Shown here: one piece after another, positions 25,336 to 34,536 of the stretch
Layout: each line of letters opens with the position of its first letter
How positions within the stretch are numbered: position 1 is the first letter of the stretch
Origin: Acidobacteriota bacterium
GTDB lineage: Bacteria; Acidobacteriota; Terriglobia; Acidiferrales; UBA7541
DNA: 59,193 bases
NCBI GenBank assembly: GCA_021324935.1
Contig: JAJPIE010000026.1
Span: 1-59,193 of the forward strand
Direction of reading: 5' to 3'
The notes under the pieces: model-generated
Database searches by the model: none
What the model saw: the letters and a program-made list of their open reading frames with translations, nothing else
What the model was told of the DNA's origin: nothing
Program-made: the position numbers and the translations under genes

Positions 25336-27594
25336 GTGCCTGAGAAAACTCCCTTCGCTCCCCAATCGCCTCCGCGAAGCGAATTTGACCGCCGTGTCGA
25401 TTCCCTGCTCCAAGCCCGCAACGCCGATCCTTTTGGAATTCTTGGGCCGCACCCGGTGGATACGCCGGAAGGCCGCCGCTGGTCCATCCGAGCGTTTCAG
25501 CCGCGCGCCGTGGATGCGGAGATCCTGCTGCTTGGCCAGCCAGATGTGCTGCCGATGCGAAAAATCCGCGAAGAAGGATTCTTTGAGGCCATCCTGCCCA
25601 TTGCCAGCGAATATCCTCCCGCCCCTGCCAGCTACAGGTTCCGCTTTCGCAACGAGTATGGCGACATCTGGGAACTTCACGACACTTACGCCTTTCCGTA
25701 TCTCCTGACCGAGTTCGACCTTTACCTGATGGGTGAGGGCCGCCACTATGACACCTACGAAAAGCTCGGCGCGCATGTAAAAACACTCGAAGGCGTGACT
25801 GGCGTGCATTTCGCGTTGTGGGCGCCGAATGCGCGGCGTGTGAGCGTGGTGGGCGACTTCAATCGCTGGGACGGGCGGATGCACCCGATGCGTTCGCGCG
25901 GAACCTCCGGAATCTGGGAACTTTTCGTGCCGGAACTTGCGGAAGGCACGATCTACAAGTTCGAAATCATCGGACCACGCGACAATATGCTGCCTCTCAA
26001 GGCCGATCCCTACGGCTTTTCCTCTGAATTGCGGCCCAACACTGGATCTGTTGTCGCTCGCATCGACAAGCATGCCTGGAAAGACGCCGATTGGATGCAG
26101 CGGCGCGGCGCGAAAAACTGGCTGGAGCAGCCCATTTCCGTCTACGAAGTTCACCTGGGCTCCTGGCGGCGCGTGACCGAGGACAACCACCGCTGGCTGA
26201 GCTACCGGGAACTCGCGGATCAGCTCATCCCTTATGTGAAAGAACTCGGTTACACGCACATCGAACTGCTGCCGATCATGGAGCATCCCTACGACGGTTC
26301 CTGGGGCTATCAGACACTGGGCTATTTCGCCGCCACCAGCCGCTACGGCGCGCCAAGCGACTTCATGGAATTCGTGGACCGCTGCCACCAGGCGGGCCTC
26401 GGTGTTTTTCTCGATTGGACGCCGGCGCATTTTCCGCGCGACGCGCACGGCCTGGCGTTTTTCGACGGCACGCACCTCTACGAGCATTCCGATCCCCGCC
26501 AGGGCGCGCACCCCGATTGGGGCACGCTGGTTTACAACTACGCGCGCAATGAAGTCCAGAATTTCCTGATTTCGAACGCGCTGTTCTGGCTGGACAAGTA
26601 TCACATCGATGGCCTGCGCGTGGATGCGGTCGCTTCCATGCTTTACCTCGACTATTCGCGCAAGGAAGGCGAGTGGGTGCCCAACAAATACGGCGGGCGT
26701 GAAAATTTGGACGCGATCGATTTCTTCAAGCGGCTCAACGAAGTCGTGCATCTCCGCTTCCCCGGTGTGCTCACGATTGCCGAAGAGTCCACCGCCTGGC
26801 CGAGCGTCTCCCGGCCGACCTATCTCGGCGGGCTCGGCTTCAGCCTGAAATGGAACATGGGCTGGATGAACGACACGCTCAGCTATTTCTCCAAAGACCC
26901 GGTTTATCGCCGCTACGAGCACAACAAACTCACGTTTTCCCTGCTCTATGCGTTCAGCGAAAATTTCCTGCTTCCCTTCTCGCACGACGAAGTGGTCCAC
27001 GGGAAAAACTCGCTGTTGCACAAGATGCCGGGCGACCCTTGGCAGCAATTCGCGAACCTCCGCATCCTGCTGGCGTATCAATACGCGCATCCGGGAAAAA
27101 AGCTGCTGTTCATGGGGCAGGAATTCGCCCAACGCCAGGAATGGAGCGAAGCGCGCAGCCTGGACTGGCACTTGCTTCAATACGAATCACACCGCGGCAT
27201 CCAGCAACTCGCCACGGACCTGAACAAGTTGCTCCAAAACGAGCCGGCGCTCCACCAGGTGGATTTTGACTGGCCGGGCTTCGAATGGATCGACGCAAAC
27301 GATTCCGACAACAGCGTCTATTCGTTCATCCGCCGCGGCAAAAACCCGGACGATATGATCATCGCCATTATCAATGCGACGCCGGTGGTTCGCTACGGCT
27401 ACCACATCGGCGTGCCGCGACCGGGCCATTATGAGGAAGTCCTCAATACGGACGCGGCCATTTATGGCGGCTCAAACGTGGGAAACCTCGGCGGCATGAA
27501 CGCCGGGGAACATGCCTGGCAGGGGCGGCGCTATTCCCTGGCCCTAACCCTTCCTCCCCTGGCGGCCGTATTTTTGAAATGGCGCTCTACCTGA
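25336..27594 (+). CDS. glgB: 1,4-alpha-glucan branching enzyme
   Basis: GlgB forms alpha-1,6 branches in glycogen. The 752-residue protein has an N-terminal carbohydrate-binding module region (about 10-240, two CBM48-like copies: the FGILGPHPVD start and ALWAPNARRVSVVGDFN), a GH13 barrel (about 260-630) and a C-terminal beta domain. Catalytic residues: nucleophile Asp in DGLRVDAVASMLYLDY, acid/base Glu in LTIAEESTAWP, transition-state His/Asp in PFSHDEVVHG. The GTG start matches homologous N-termini. No other glg genes are nearby; the product ties in with the trehalose-type genes at 1002-5206 only by theme. Confidence 0.95.
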   Translation: MPEKTPFAPQSPPRSEFDRRVDSLLQARNADPFGILGPHPVDTPEGRRWSIRAFQPRAVDAEILLLGQPDVLPMRKIREEGFFEAILPIASEYPPAPASYRFRFRNEYGDIWELHDTYAFPYLLTEFDLYLMGEGRHYDTYEKLGAHVKTLEGVTGVHFALWAPNARRVSVVGDFNRWDGRMHPMRSRGTSGIWELFVPELAEGTIYKFEIIGPRDNMLPLKADPYGFSSELRPNTGSVVARIDKHAWKDADWMQRRGAKNWLEQPISVYEVHLGSWRRVTEDNHRWLSYRELADQLIPYVKELGYTHIELLPIMEHPYDGSWGYQTLGYFAATSRYGAPSDFMEFVDRCHQAGLGVFLDWTPAHFPRDAHGLAFFDGTHLYEHSDPRQGAHPDWGTLVYNYARNEVQNFLISNALFWLDKYHIDGLRVDAVASMLYLDYSRKEGEWVPNKYGGRENLDAIDFFKRLNEVVHLRFPGVLTIAEESTAWPSVSRPTYLGGLGFSLKWNMGWMNDTLSYFSKDPVYRRYEHNKLTFSLLYAFSENFLLPFSHDEVVHGKNSLLHKMPGDPWQQFANLRILLAYQYAHPGKKLLFMGQEFAQRQEWSEARSLDWHLLQYESHRGIQQLATDLNKLLQNEPALHQVDFDWPGFEWIDANDSDNSVYSFIRRGKNPDDMIIAIINATPVVRYGYHIGVPRPGHYEEVLNTDAAIYGGSNVGNLGGMNAGEHAWQGRRYSLALTLPPLAAVFLKWRST

Positions 27595-27677
27595 TAGTTC
27601 CGCCTCCGCTCGTACAACCCCGGGGCTTGCGTTAAAATCTTACTGAGTATCGCCAATTGGCACTCAGTGAGGTTTCA

Positions 27678-28625
27678 TTGGTAACAAACCAAGTTTGCAA
27701 CCGCCTGGCGGTCCGGGGAACACTCATTCTGCTGGCAGCCGCGGCTATGGCTGTCGCTTCTCCCGCACAAGACCCAGGGCCACTGCCGAATCCTCCTAAC
27801 CCACGCACACAAGCCCCGCCACCCCCTCCGCCGCGCCAGTCACGTTCCCAAACTCAGGATCAGGGGTATCACACCGCGCCGCCGCCGCAGGCGATCCATT
27901 CTCCCGGGGACAGCCCCATCACGAACGAACCCCCGTCGCTCCCGGTCGACCAGATCATCAAGCGCTTTGCCGAACGCGAATCCGAGTTCAAGATCGAACG
28001 CGGCAATTACACCTACACGCAGAGTTTCTCCATTCAGACGCTCGATGACGACAACCGGCCCGACGGCGAATACCGCATGACCAGCGAAATCGTGTTCACG
28101 CCGGACGGCAAGCGGTATGAGAAGGTCACCTACGCGCCGGTCTCCACGCTGGAGCGAATTCTACTCAGCGAACAGGACCTGGACGACGTTCGCAACGTGC
28201 AGCCCTTTGTGCTCACCACGGAGGACCTGCCGAAATACAACGTTACCTACGTCGGCCGCCAACAAGTGGACGAACTCTCCTGCTATGTCTTCGACGTCGC
28301 GCCAAAAGTGATCGAGAAGAAGCAGCGCTACTTTCAGGGGCGCGTCTGGGTGGACAGCAAGGACCTGCAGATCGTGATGTCCGACGGCAAAGCCGTGCCG
28401 GACATCATCAATAAAAACAACGAGAACGTCTTCCCGCGATTCCGCACTTATCGCCAGAACATCGAACAGGGCTTCTGGTTTCCCGTTTACACCCGAGCCG
28501 ACGATTTTCTGCACTTCAGTTCCGGCGATGTGCACATCCGCATGACCATCCGTTATTCGAACTACAAGCGTTACGGCAGCACCGTGAAGATGGGCAAGGC
28601 GACTGAGATAAAGGACCAGAAGTAG
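27678..28625 (+). CDS. Secreted protein, LolA/outer-membrane-lipoprotein-sorting-like fold
   Basis: A 315-residue exported protein: signal peptide (LAVRGTLILLAAAAMAVASP), a Pro-rich linker (about 33-95, with a run of seven prolines) and a beta-rich domain (about 100-315). The domain pattern (YTYTQSFSIQTL, SEIVFTPDGKRYEKVTY, GRVWVDSKDLQIVMSDGKAV, GFWFPVYTRADD) resembles LolA/LppX half-barrel proteins that carry lipids or lipoproteins, but the match is loose. TTG 27678 is chosen because GAGG lies 5 nt upstream; TTG 27657 is the alternative. It stands between glgB and the LssY_C gene. Confidence 0.72.
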   Translation: MVTNQVCNRLAVRGTLILLAAAAMAVASPAQDPGPLPNPPNPRTQAPPPPPPRQSRSQTQDQGYHTAPPPQAIHSPGDSPITNEPPSLPVDQIIKRFAERESEFKIERGNYTYTQSFSIQTLDDDNRPDGEYRMTSEIVFTPDGKRYEKVTYAPVSTLERILLSEQDLDDVRNVQPFVLTTEDLPKYNVTYVGRQQVDELSCYVFDVAPKVIEKKQRYFQGRVWVDSKDLQIVMSDGKAVPDIINKNNENVFPRFRTYRQNIEQGFWFPVYTRADDFLHFSSGDVHIRMTIRYSNYKRYGSTVKMGKATEIKDQK

Positions 28626-28764
28626 AGCAAGCGTCCCGCTTCGCCAAGCGATTTCTGCAATCCGTGCAATCCAGAGTCAACGCGCCATTGGCCTGCCCGG
28701 CTGCTACGTGTTTGCCACCTGTCCTCCCAGCCAGTTGTGGCTTACGAAAATCCGTTGCACAGTT

Positions 28765-28789
28765 CGGCCAACCCTCGCGTGGTTGGCCG
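28765..28789 (+). repeat. Strong intergenic hairpin
   Basis: cggccaacc-ctcgcgt-ggttggccg: perfect 9-bp stem, 7-nt loop, no following T-run. It lies between the LolA-like gene and the LssY_C gene. Confidence 0.6.
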
Positions 28790-28844
28790 CACACTAAGCA
28801 AAGGGGAGTTGTTTTTTCATCGCATGGGATGGGGGAGACAAGGC

Positions 28845-30413
28845 TTGTCTGACATCGCGTCACGCCGGCACGCACCGGCACTCGCCTTTTACCTGCGCCT
28901 GGGAATGCGCGCGGCGCTGCCCTTTTTGCTCGCCAGCCTGAATCTCATCCTTCCGGGCCGCGCCCCTGCCAGATGCCAGGACATTCCCGCTGGAAATTCT
29001 TTTTGGGTGCGATTGCAGGATCCCGTTGCTTCTTACAGCTCCAAGCCCGGCACTCCGGTGCATGCAATGTTGATCCAATCGCCCGATTGTGACGGAGCGC
29101 CCGTTTTTCCCGCCGGCCTGGAGGTCGACGGTGAAATCACCTCCGTCCGCAAGGTCGGCCTGGGCTTGCGGCACGAAACCGCTTCGATCGAGATCATTTT
29201 CGACCGCATCATCACCTCGGATGGCGAAACGCTGCCAATCGCCTCCCAGGTTGTGGAAGTGGACAACGCGCGCGAAAACGTGCGCAAAGGCATGATTCAC
29301 GGCATCCTGGCGACTTCCAGCCCGCAAGGCCGCATCACCGATGGCCTGGGCCATCTGCCCTCTTTGAATCCTTACAGCGCGCCGAGCCTGATCGTCTACC
29401 GCATGGTGACCGTGCTGCCCGAACCCGAAATCTATCTCCCGCCAGGCACCGATCTGCGGCTGCGCTTGAATGTTCCGCTCTATGTAGGCGATCAGCCGGA
29501 ACTTCCGCAGGTTTCGTTCCAGATGGACGAAATCGAGCGTGGCGACGTGGAAATGCTGCTGCAGAAGAACACCTCGCGCACTTTTACTAGGCATGGAAAA
29601 CCCGCGGACGTCGTAAACCTGCTTTTCCTGGGTTCGCGGGCGCAGATGAATACCGCCTTCGAGGCCGCGGACTGGACAAGCGGTGTCGGCGTTTCGGCGC
29701 ATAGCGTCTATCACCAGTTTCTGAATGTTTTGACGCTCTCAAGCTCCACTTCCGCCCCGATCACCATGCAATATCTCCAAGGACAGAAGCAGGACATGGC
29801 CTGGCAGAAGAGTTTCAACAGTTTCGGCAAACGTGAGCATGCCCGCTTCTGGGAGCAACCTGGCGAGGTGTTGGGCCGGCAGGCCTGGCTTGGCGCCTAC
29901 ACGCGCGAGACTGGCGCGGTTCTCTCCTTGACGAACCACAAATTCATTCACCACGTCGACCGCAACCTGGATGACGGCGTGAACATGCTGGTGCGCGACC
30001 TGACTCTGGCGGGTTGCGTGAAGTCCGTGCAGCTTTATTCCCGGCCCGAACTGAATGGCACGGTGGTGAACGCGACCGGCGACGAAATGACCACGGATGG
30101 GTCCCTCACGGTTGTGCAGTTGCGCGACTGCCAGCCGCAGGGCGTAAACCAGGCACACGCCAAGCCGCTCATCCCCATTCGGCCGCATTCGCGGCTCGTA
30201 CGGTATTTGCGCACGCAGATTCTTGTCTATCGCAGCGACGTTTTGCGCGCCAACCTCATCTACAGCGGCTACTATGTGGCTTGCCTGGGCATCCACCGCC
30301 TTAGGCACCGTCGCGGCCCGGGAGAGAATTCCGATGACGGCCTGCCGCTCAGCCCCGTGTCGCCGGACACGCTGTTTCCGCAAATCACCTTCCGCGGCGA
30401 CTCCGGCCGTTAA
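28845..30413 (+). CDS. LssY_C domain exported protein
   Basis: A roughly 522-residue protein with an N-terminal hydrophobic export helix (ALPFLLASLNLILPG). A beta-rich region follows (about 40-235) with FWVRLQDPVASYSSKPGTPV and GLEVDGEITSVRKVG, reminiscent of TrbI/OmpA-like barrel inserts. The C-terminal LssY_C domain (about 255-500) is recognised from GKPADVVNLLFLGSRAQMNT, the AGWT-like EAADWTSG and VQLRDCQPQGVNQ. LssY_C is a domain of unknown activity. The start is uncertain: TTG 28845 has ggggag 7 nt upstream and is used here; ATG 28905 or 28824 are possible. Confidence 0.72.
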   Translation: MSDIASRRHAPALAFYLRLGMRAALPFLLASLNLILPGRAPARCQDIPAGNSFWVRLQDPVASYSSKPGTPVHAMLIQSPDCDGAPVFPAGLEVDGEITSVRKVGLGLRHETASIEIIFDRIITSDGETLPIASQVVEVDNARENVRKGMIHGILATSSPQGRITDGLGHLPSLNPYSAPSLIVYRMVTVLPEPEIYLPPGTDLRLRLNVPLYVGDQPELPQVSFQMDEIERGDVEMLLQKNTSRTFTRHGKPADVVNLLFLGSRAQMNTAFEAADWTSGVGVSAHSVYHQFLNVLTLSSSTSAPITMQYLQGQKQDMAWQKSFNSFGKREHARFWEQPGEVLGRQAWLGAYTRETGAVLSLTNHKFIHHVDRNLDDGVNMLVRDLTLAGCVKSVQLYSRPELNGTVVNATGDEMTTDGSLTVVQLRDCQPQGVNQAHAKPLIPIRPHSRLVRYLRTQILVYRSDVLRANLIYSGYYVACLGIHRLRHRRGPGENSDDGLPLSPVSPDTLFPQITFRGDSGR

Positions 30414-30419
30414 GCGTCG

Positions 30420-31508
30420 CTAGCGTTTCCGCCGCTTTTCTCGTTCCAGCACCATGCGATCAAATGCCTGCGGCAATCCCTCGCGCGGTGAATAAGGACC
30501 CGGAACATAGGCGCGCGACGCGATCCCGCGCTGCGAAAGCTCGGTAATGGCCCAGTCTTCGTTGTTGGTCGTATCCCAGAATTCAATCACGTCATCAGCT
30601 TGAAACCCGGGTTTCGCCATTTCCGCCGGGTGAAATAGCCACTCGGTCTCCACGCGTGTCCGATCCGCGCCTAGCGGCCAGAGGCGATGAACCATCACAT
30701 AGTCCGGATGCAGGCTTAAGAACAAATTGGGATAGATGGCGTAGTAGAAAACCTGCTGACATTCTCGGCCGCTCAAGCCGGGAAGCGTGGCGCGGCGGAG
30801 CCGGCCATCGATGCTCATGGTTTGCGCCGCGCCGCGGAATTCCATCGAGCCGCCAATATAGCCAGGATGCGGCGGCTCGTTGTCTCCGCTGAGGTAGTCC
30901 GTGATTTTGCTGAGCAGCGGATGCAGCACCGGGCAGTGCAGGCACTCGTTATAGTTCAGCACGATGAGCTTCCAGTTGGCCTTCACGTCGTAATCGACCC
31001 GCTTGTGCAACCGCAATTCACCCATTTTCCACGGAGCGAACTTCCCGGGCAGCTCGCCGAGTTGTTCCCGCAGCGGCGGCTGATTCTCTCCAAGGTTCAG
31101 AAAGATGTGGCCGTCCCATTCGTCGATGGCCACGCGATGCAGCGGATACTCCTCGCGCCGAAAGCCCTTTTCTTCCATGTGGGGAGCCCCGAGTAGCCGC
31201 CCATCGAGCCCGTAGGTCCATCCGTGATACGGGCATTGAATGCGCCCGACGAACTTGCCCGAGGCCTCACGGCACATCTGGGTGCCACGGTGGCGGCAAA
31301 CGTTGTACATAGCCTGGAGATTCCCGCCGGCATCGCGGGTAACAATCACACTCTCTCCCGCGATCTCCGCCAGAAAGTAGTCGCCAGGATTCTCCACTCG
31401 CTCCTTCCGCCCCGTGCACACCCACATGCCAAAGAAGAAACTTTCCATCTCTTCCCGAAATACGCTGGGGTCGGTGTAGTAGCGGGCCGGTAAAGTCATT
31501 TGTTGCAT
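30420..31508 (-). CDS. Rieske-type ring-hydroxylating oxygenase, alpha subunit
   Basis: A 362-residue aromatic ring-hydroxylating oxygenase subunit. The Rieske [2Fe-2S] motif C.H(RGTQMCREASGKF)..C..HGW is present: CRHRG near 71 and CPYHGWTYGLDG near 93. The catalytic domain holds the mononuclear iron ligands in NYNECLHCPVLHP (about 180-192) and a later Asp (WDTTNNEDW). A start at the first ATG gives GGAG 6 nt upstream. No ferredoxin or reductase gene is adjacent, so electrons must come from elsewhere. The substrate may be an aromatic acid or a quaternary amine (similar folds act on both). Confidence 0.88.
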   Translation of the reverse strand: MQQMTLPARYYTDPSVFREEMESFFFGMWVCTGRKERVENPGDYFLAEIAGESVIVTRDAGGNLQAMYNVCRHRGTQMCREASGKFVGRIQCPYHGWTYGLDGRLLGAPHMEEKGFRREEYPLHRVAIDEWDGHIFLNLGENQPPLREQLGELPGKFAPWKMGELRLHKRVDYDVKANWKLIVLNYNECLHCPVLHPLLSKITDYLSGDNEPPHPGYIGGSMEFRGAAQTMSIDGRLRRATLPGLSGRECQQVFYYAIYPNLFLSLHPDYVMVHRLWPLGADRTRVETEWLFHPAEMAKPGFQADDVIEFWDTTNNEDWAITELSQRGIASRAYVPGPYSPREGLPQAFDRMVLEREKRRKR

Positions 31509-31704
31509 GGGTTTCTCCGCTCGGCGCCGCGGTCAAAGTGCCTTGCGGGCTGCTGCGCGCCGAATTCGTGGCTCCATCGTAATACACAAGCGCGATCCCG
31601 CGATTGCGTCCGCATGCACGCCGTGGTTCGCGTATGCGTTATAGTGAAGAAAGCAGGCATGGAGTCCCTGGGCTTGAATCTTGGGAGGCGCAAATATCAC
31701 GGCG

Positions 31705-32409
31705 ATGAAGGATGCCGGCGAGCTGTTCGACGAATTTTCCGAATCATACGAGCAGACCCTGACGAAGGCCCTTGGCCCTTCCGGGGAGGGCCGCGAATAC
31801 TTTGCGAACGGACGGGCGCAGTGGTTACGGCGATGCCTGGATGAACTGAATGAACATCCCGGCGCCGTGCTCGATTTCGGCTGCGGCGACGGCGCAACCA
31901 GCCCCGTCCTGCGCGAAGTGCTCCAGGCGAACTCCGTGCTGGGCACGGACGTTTCTCCAAAGTCCATTGCGCAAGCGCGGAAGAATTTCGCCGGCGCGCA
32001 CCTCTCTTACGTTGCCCTGAAAGAGTTCGTTCCCACCGGTCGCCTCGATCTCGCCTACTGCAACGGAGTCTTCCACCATATTCCGCCGGCCGAGCGGATG
32101 CAGAATCTCTCACTGGTATATTCAGCCCTGCGAGACAACGGCCTCTTTTCGTTTTGGGAGAACAATCCCTGGAACCTGGCCACGCGCTACGTGATGTGGC
32201 GCGTGCCGTTCGACCGCGACGCCATCCTGTTAACGCCCCGCGAATCCGCTTCCCTTCTGAAAAACATTGGATTTGAGATTATCCGCGTGGATTATCGGTT
32301 CATCTTCCCGCGCTCGCTGAAAGCGCTGCGGAAGCTCGAAGATGTCTTGTATTCGTGGCCGCTGGGTACGCAATATCACGTGCTTGCCCGGAAACCTCGA
32401 GGCGCGTGA
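31705..32409 (+). CDS. Class I SAM-dependent methyltransferase
   Basis: A 234-residue methyltransferase. Motif I is VLDFGCGDGATSPVL (about 54-68), followed by the acidic loop LGTDVSPKSIAQA and motif II/III region DLAYCNGVFHHIP. The C-terminal half has LLTPRESASLLKNIGFEII, typical of methyltransferase_11/12 members. ATG 31705 is used; a TTG at 31681 is in frame but the ggaggcg just after it suits a start further downstream. The acceptor is not predictable. It is divergent from the Rieske oxygenase gene and may share its control region. Confidence 0.82.
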   Translation: MKDAGELFDEFSESYEQTLTKALGPSGEGREYFANGRAQWLRRCLDELNEHPGAVLDFGCGDGATSPVLREVLQANSVLGTDVSPKSIAQARKNFAGAHLSYVALKEFVPTGRLDLAYCNGVFHHIPPAERMQNLSLVYSALRDNGLFSFWENNPWNLATRYVMWRVPFDRDAILLTPRESASLLKNIGFEIIRVDYRFIFPRSLKALRKLEDVLYSWPLGTQYHVLARKPRGA

Positions 32410-32475
32410 TCCGCTGCGCTTCCATGGCTTCAACCCTGAAACCAGGCAGTCTCCCGCGGCCCAAGGAGGGCTGGA

Positions 32476-33525
32476 TTACCCTCGGTCCCAAACACCCGGG
32501 ATTTTCCGGCCGCATTTGGAGCAAGCACCGTTCTTCAGCCGGTCGTCGAGCACATCGTGCCAGGACCGGCGAATCAGGAGCTCTCCGCAGCCGGGACAGT
32601 ACGTGTTGGCGGCCTCGCTGAAGATGTTTCCTTCATACACGTAATTCACGCCGGCTTTGCGCGCAATTTCGCGCGCGCGATGGAGTGTCTGCGGCGGAGT
32701 TGCCGGCTTGTCGCGCAGTTTGAAATCCGGGTGAAACGCCGTGAAGTGAAGCGGCACATCAGACCCCAGATGGCGGACGACCCATTCCGCCAACTGCTGC
32801 GTCTCCTTCGGATCGTCATTGAGTGTCGGAATCATTAGATTGGTGATTTCGAACCAGACCTTCGTCTCATTCTGCAGCCACTGCAGCGTGTTCAGCACCG
32901 GCTCCAGATGTGTCAGCGTAATCTTGCCGTAGAACTCTTCGGTGAACGCTTTCAGATCCACGTTGGCGGCATCGATATGCTCGTAGATGTCGTGGAAGGC
33001 TTCGTAGGTGATGTAACCGTTGGTAACCATCACTGTTTTCAATCCGTACCGTTTGGCCGCTTTGCAGATGTCGATCACGTATTCGCCCCAGATCGTCGGC
33101 TCATTGTATGTGAAGGCGATGGAGTCGCAGCCGTAATGCCGCGCAAGTTTCGGCACCTCTTCCGGCAGAACATGCTTCGCGTGAACCTGGTCCTGGTGCG
33201 ATTTGGAGATGTCCCAGTTCTGGCAGAAGAAGCAGCCCATGTTGCAACCCGCCGTGCCCATGCTGAAGACCCTGGTACCCGGCAGGAAGTGATTCAGCGG
33301 CTTTTTCTCAATGGGGTCAATTTGCAGAGCGGCGGGAGCGCCGTAGCCGAGGCTATAGAGCCTGCCGTCCTGGTTGACGCGGATGAAACAGAAACCCGAT
33401 TGACCGGGATGAATGTGGCAATGCCTGGGGCAGAGGAAACAGTGGACGCGCCCGTTTGCTTCGGCTTCCCACCAGAGCGCCTCATGCAACGCTTCGGTCT
33501 TCTGGAGGACCGTTAGTTCGGTCAT
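32476..33525 (-). CDS. amrS: AmmeMemoRadiSam system radical SAM enzyme
   Basis: A 349-residue radical SAM enzyme of the AmrS (PflA-related) group. The cluster motif is CNMGCFFC (about 93-100, CxxxCxxC), followed by SIAFTYNEPTIWGEY and the NVDLKAF strand. Extra cysteines flank the core: CFLCPRHCHIHPGQSGFC near 29-46 and a C-terminal zinc-ribbon-like pair CPGCG / CSKCG (about 310-340). These are typical of AmrS. The partner genes usually named amrA and amrB are not in the window, so the biochemical role (unknown for the family) cannot be refined. GGGAGG lies 5-6 nt before the ATG. Confidence 0.88.
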   Translation of the reverse strand: MTELTVLQKTEALHEALWWEAEANGRVHCFLCPRHCHIHPGQSGFCFIRVNQDGRLYSLGYGAPAALQIDPIEKKPLNHFLPGTRVFSMGTAGCNMGCFFCQNWDISKSHQDQVHAKHVLPEEVPKLARHYGCDSIAFTYNEPTIWGEYVIDICKAAKRYGLKTVMVTNGYITYEAFHDIYEHIDAANVDLKAFTEEFYGKITLTHLEPVLNTLQWLQNETKVWFEITNLMIPTLNDDPKETQQLAEWVVRHLGSDVPLHFTAFHPDFKLRDKPATPPQTLHRAREIARKAGVNYVYEGNIFSEAANTYCPGCGELLIRRSWHDVLDDRLKNGACSKCGRKIPGVWDRG

Positions 33526-33543
33526 GATCGGCCTCCCGCACCG

Positions 33544-33549
33544 ATTATA
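33544..33549 (-). promoter_or_regulatory. -10 box of the amrS promoter
   Basis: A perfect TATAAT on the minus strand, 18 nt before the amrS ATG. Its -35 is weak. The spacer carries an inverted repeat TGGCC-ttgcc(t)-GGCCA (33555-33569 region) that could be an operator. Confidence 0.5.
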
Positions 33550-33654
33550 CTCTGGCCAGGCAAGGCCAAATTGTGATGGGTGACGGCTAGCGCGGCCTTG
33601 CGACTCAGGCCCGCAACTCTCCCCAGCAGCTTAAAACCGAGGAGAGAGCAGCAT

Positions 33655-33879
33655 TCAGGCGTGGCGGCGCTGGGCGCGGCGTCGTTCGGCGGACCAGTCG
33701 GCGAATCGCTGCAACTGGTCACGATACTTCCAGCTCAGTTTGAAAAACTTCTTGGCATCCAGGTTGGCGGCTTCTTTCCCGAGGAAAGTTTCAAAGCGCC
33801 ACTTTAGATAGGGGCTTTTCCAGGGTTGCAGACGGTATCCGCGGGCGGCAATCCAGTAAAGCTCCAGCGTTTTCCACAT
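33655..33879 (-). CDS. Small conserved basic protein of unknown function
   Basis: A 74-residue protein (MWKTLELYWIAARGYRLQPW at the N-terminus) rich in aromatic and basic residues, with a C-terminal Arg-rich helix (SAERRRAQRRHA). There are no cysteines and no obvious TM helix. Codon choice fits its neighbours, and an AAAGG lies about 9 nt before the ATG. It starts 20 nt after the NTF2-like gene ends, on the same strand, so it is probably the last gene of that transcript. I know of similar short acidobacterial proteins without assigned function; a nucleic-acid-binding role would fit the charge only. Confidence 0.6.
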   Translation of the reverse strand: MWKTLELYWIAARGYRLQPWKSPYLKWRFETFLGKEAANLDAKKFFKLSWKYRDQLQRFADWSAERRRAQRRHA

Positions 33880-33899
33880 CGGTCTTGCCTTTCTATCAG

Positions 33900-34421
33900 C
33901 TATCCGCCGAGCGGTGCGGACAGATGCTCGTGCACCAGCAACCAGTTTTTCCCTTTTTTCTCCCAGATTCCGGTGTAACGAATCGGCGAATCAATCGTTT
34001 TGCCGTCCTTCATCTTGGCGGTCAGGTGCATTGGCACCGTTGTCCAGGCGATGGTTCCGCGCCGCGTCACCTTCAGTTCTTTGCCCGCGGTCAGCGAAAC
34101 GCTTTCCGCGTTGTTGAAAAAATTCTTCCGCACTCCGACGTCGCACTCTTTCCAGCTCCCATACGAAAACGGCGCCACGTCATAAAACACCAGGCCGTCT
34201 TCCTTGGCATAATACTTCGCGGCGTTGGCCGGGTCTTTTGTGCTCCACGCGGCGCAATAACCGTCAATCAGTTTGCGGAACGTCGCATCGTCGGTGGCTT
34301 TTTGTTGGGCGCGCGCCCCGACAAAGGTCAGCAACCCTCCGAAAAATGCCAGCAACACATACAGAATCCAATAATGTCCGTGCCGATTCGAAAGCAGACT
34401 CGTACCCGTCGTCGCCGACAT
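33900..34421 (-). CDS. Membrane-anchored SnoaL/NTF2-like protein
   Basis: A 173-residue protein with an N-terminal TM helix (about 17-37, YWILYVLLAFFGGLLTFVGA) that either anchors or exports the following NTF2-like cone domain (about 45-168). The domain pattern FRKLIDGYCAAWSTKDPANAAKYY...GLVFYD and the final TGIWEKKGKNWLLVHEH match DUF4440/SnoaL_3 proteins. These act as small-molecule binding or isomerase domains; none of the specific catalytic residues can be assigned. The start at 34421 gives ggg/gagg 4-6 nt upstream. It probably has its own promoter (34484-34512). Confidence 0.78.
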   Translation of the reverse strand: MSATTGTSLLSNRHGHYWILYVLLAFFGGLLTFVGARAQQKATDDATFRKLIDGYCAAWSTKDPANAAKYYAKEDGLVFYDVAPFSYGSWKECDVGVRKNFFNNAESVSLTAGKELKVTRRGTIAWTTVPMHLTAKMKDGKTIDSPIRYTGIWEKKGKNWLLVHEHLSAPLGG

Positions 34422-34483
34422 TCATTCCCTCAAGTTTGCAAGATGAGCCCGTGAATGCTTACCGCGCAGGCCGGTGTTGCTGT

Positions 34484-34512
34484 AACTTAGACACATTCGG
34501 AACAGTTTTCAA
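34484..34512 (-). promoter_or_regulatory. Candidate promoter for the NTF2-like gene
   Basis: On the minus strand: TTGAAA (34512-34507), a 17-nt spacer and TAAGTT (34489-34484), about 60 nt before the ATG at 34421. Confidence 0.4.
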
Positions 34513-34536
34513 GCGGGAAATGCTTCGGGAAGGGCG

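Noticed and set aside
25132..27180. 682-codon open frame antisense to glgB
   Set aside because: Shadow of a certain gene; composition typical of antisense frames and no motif.
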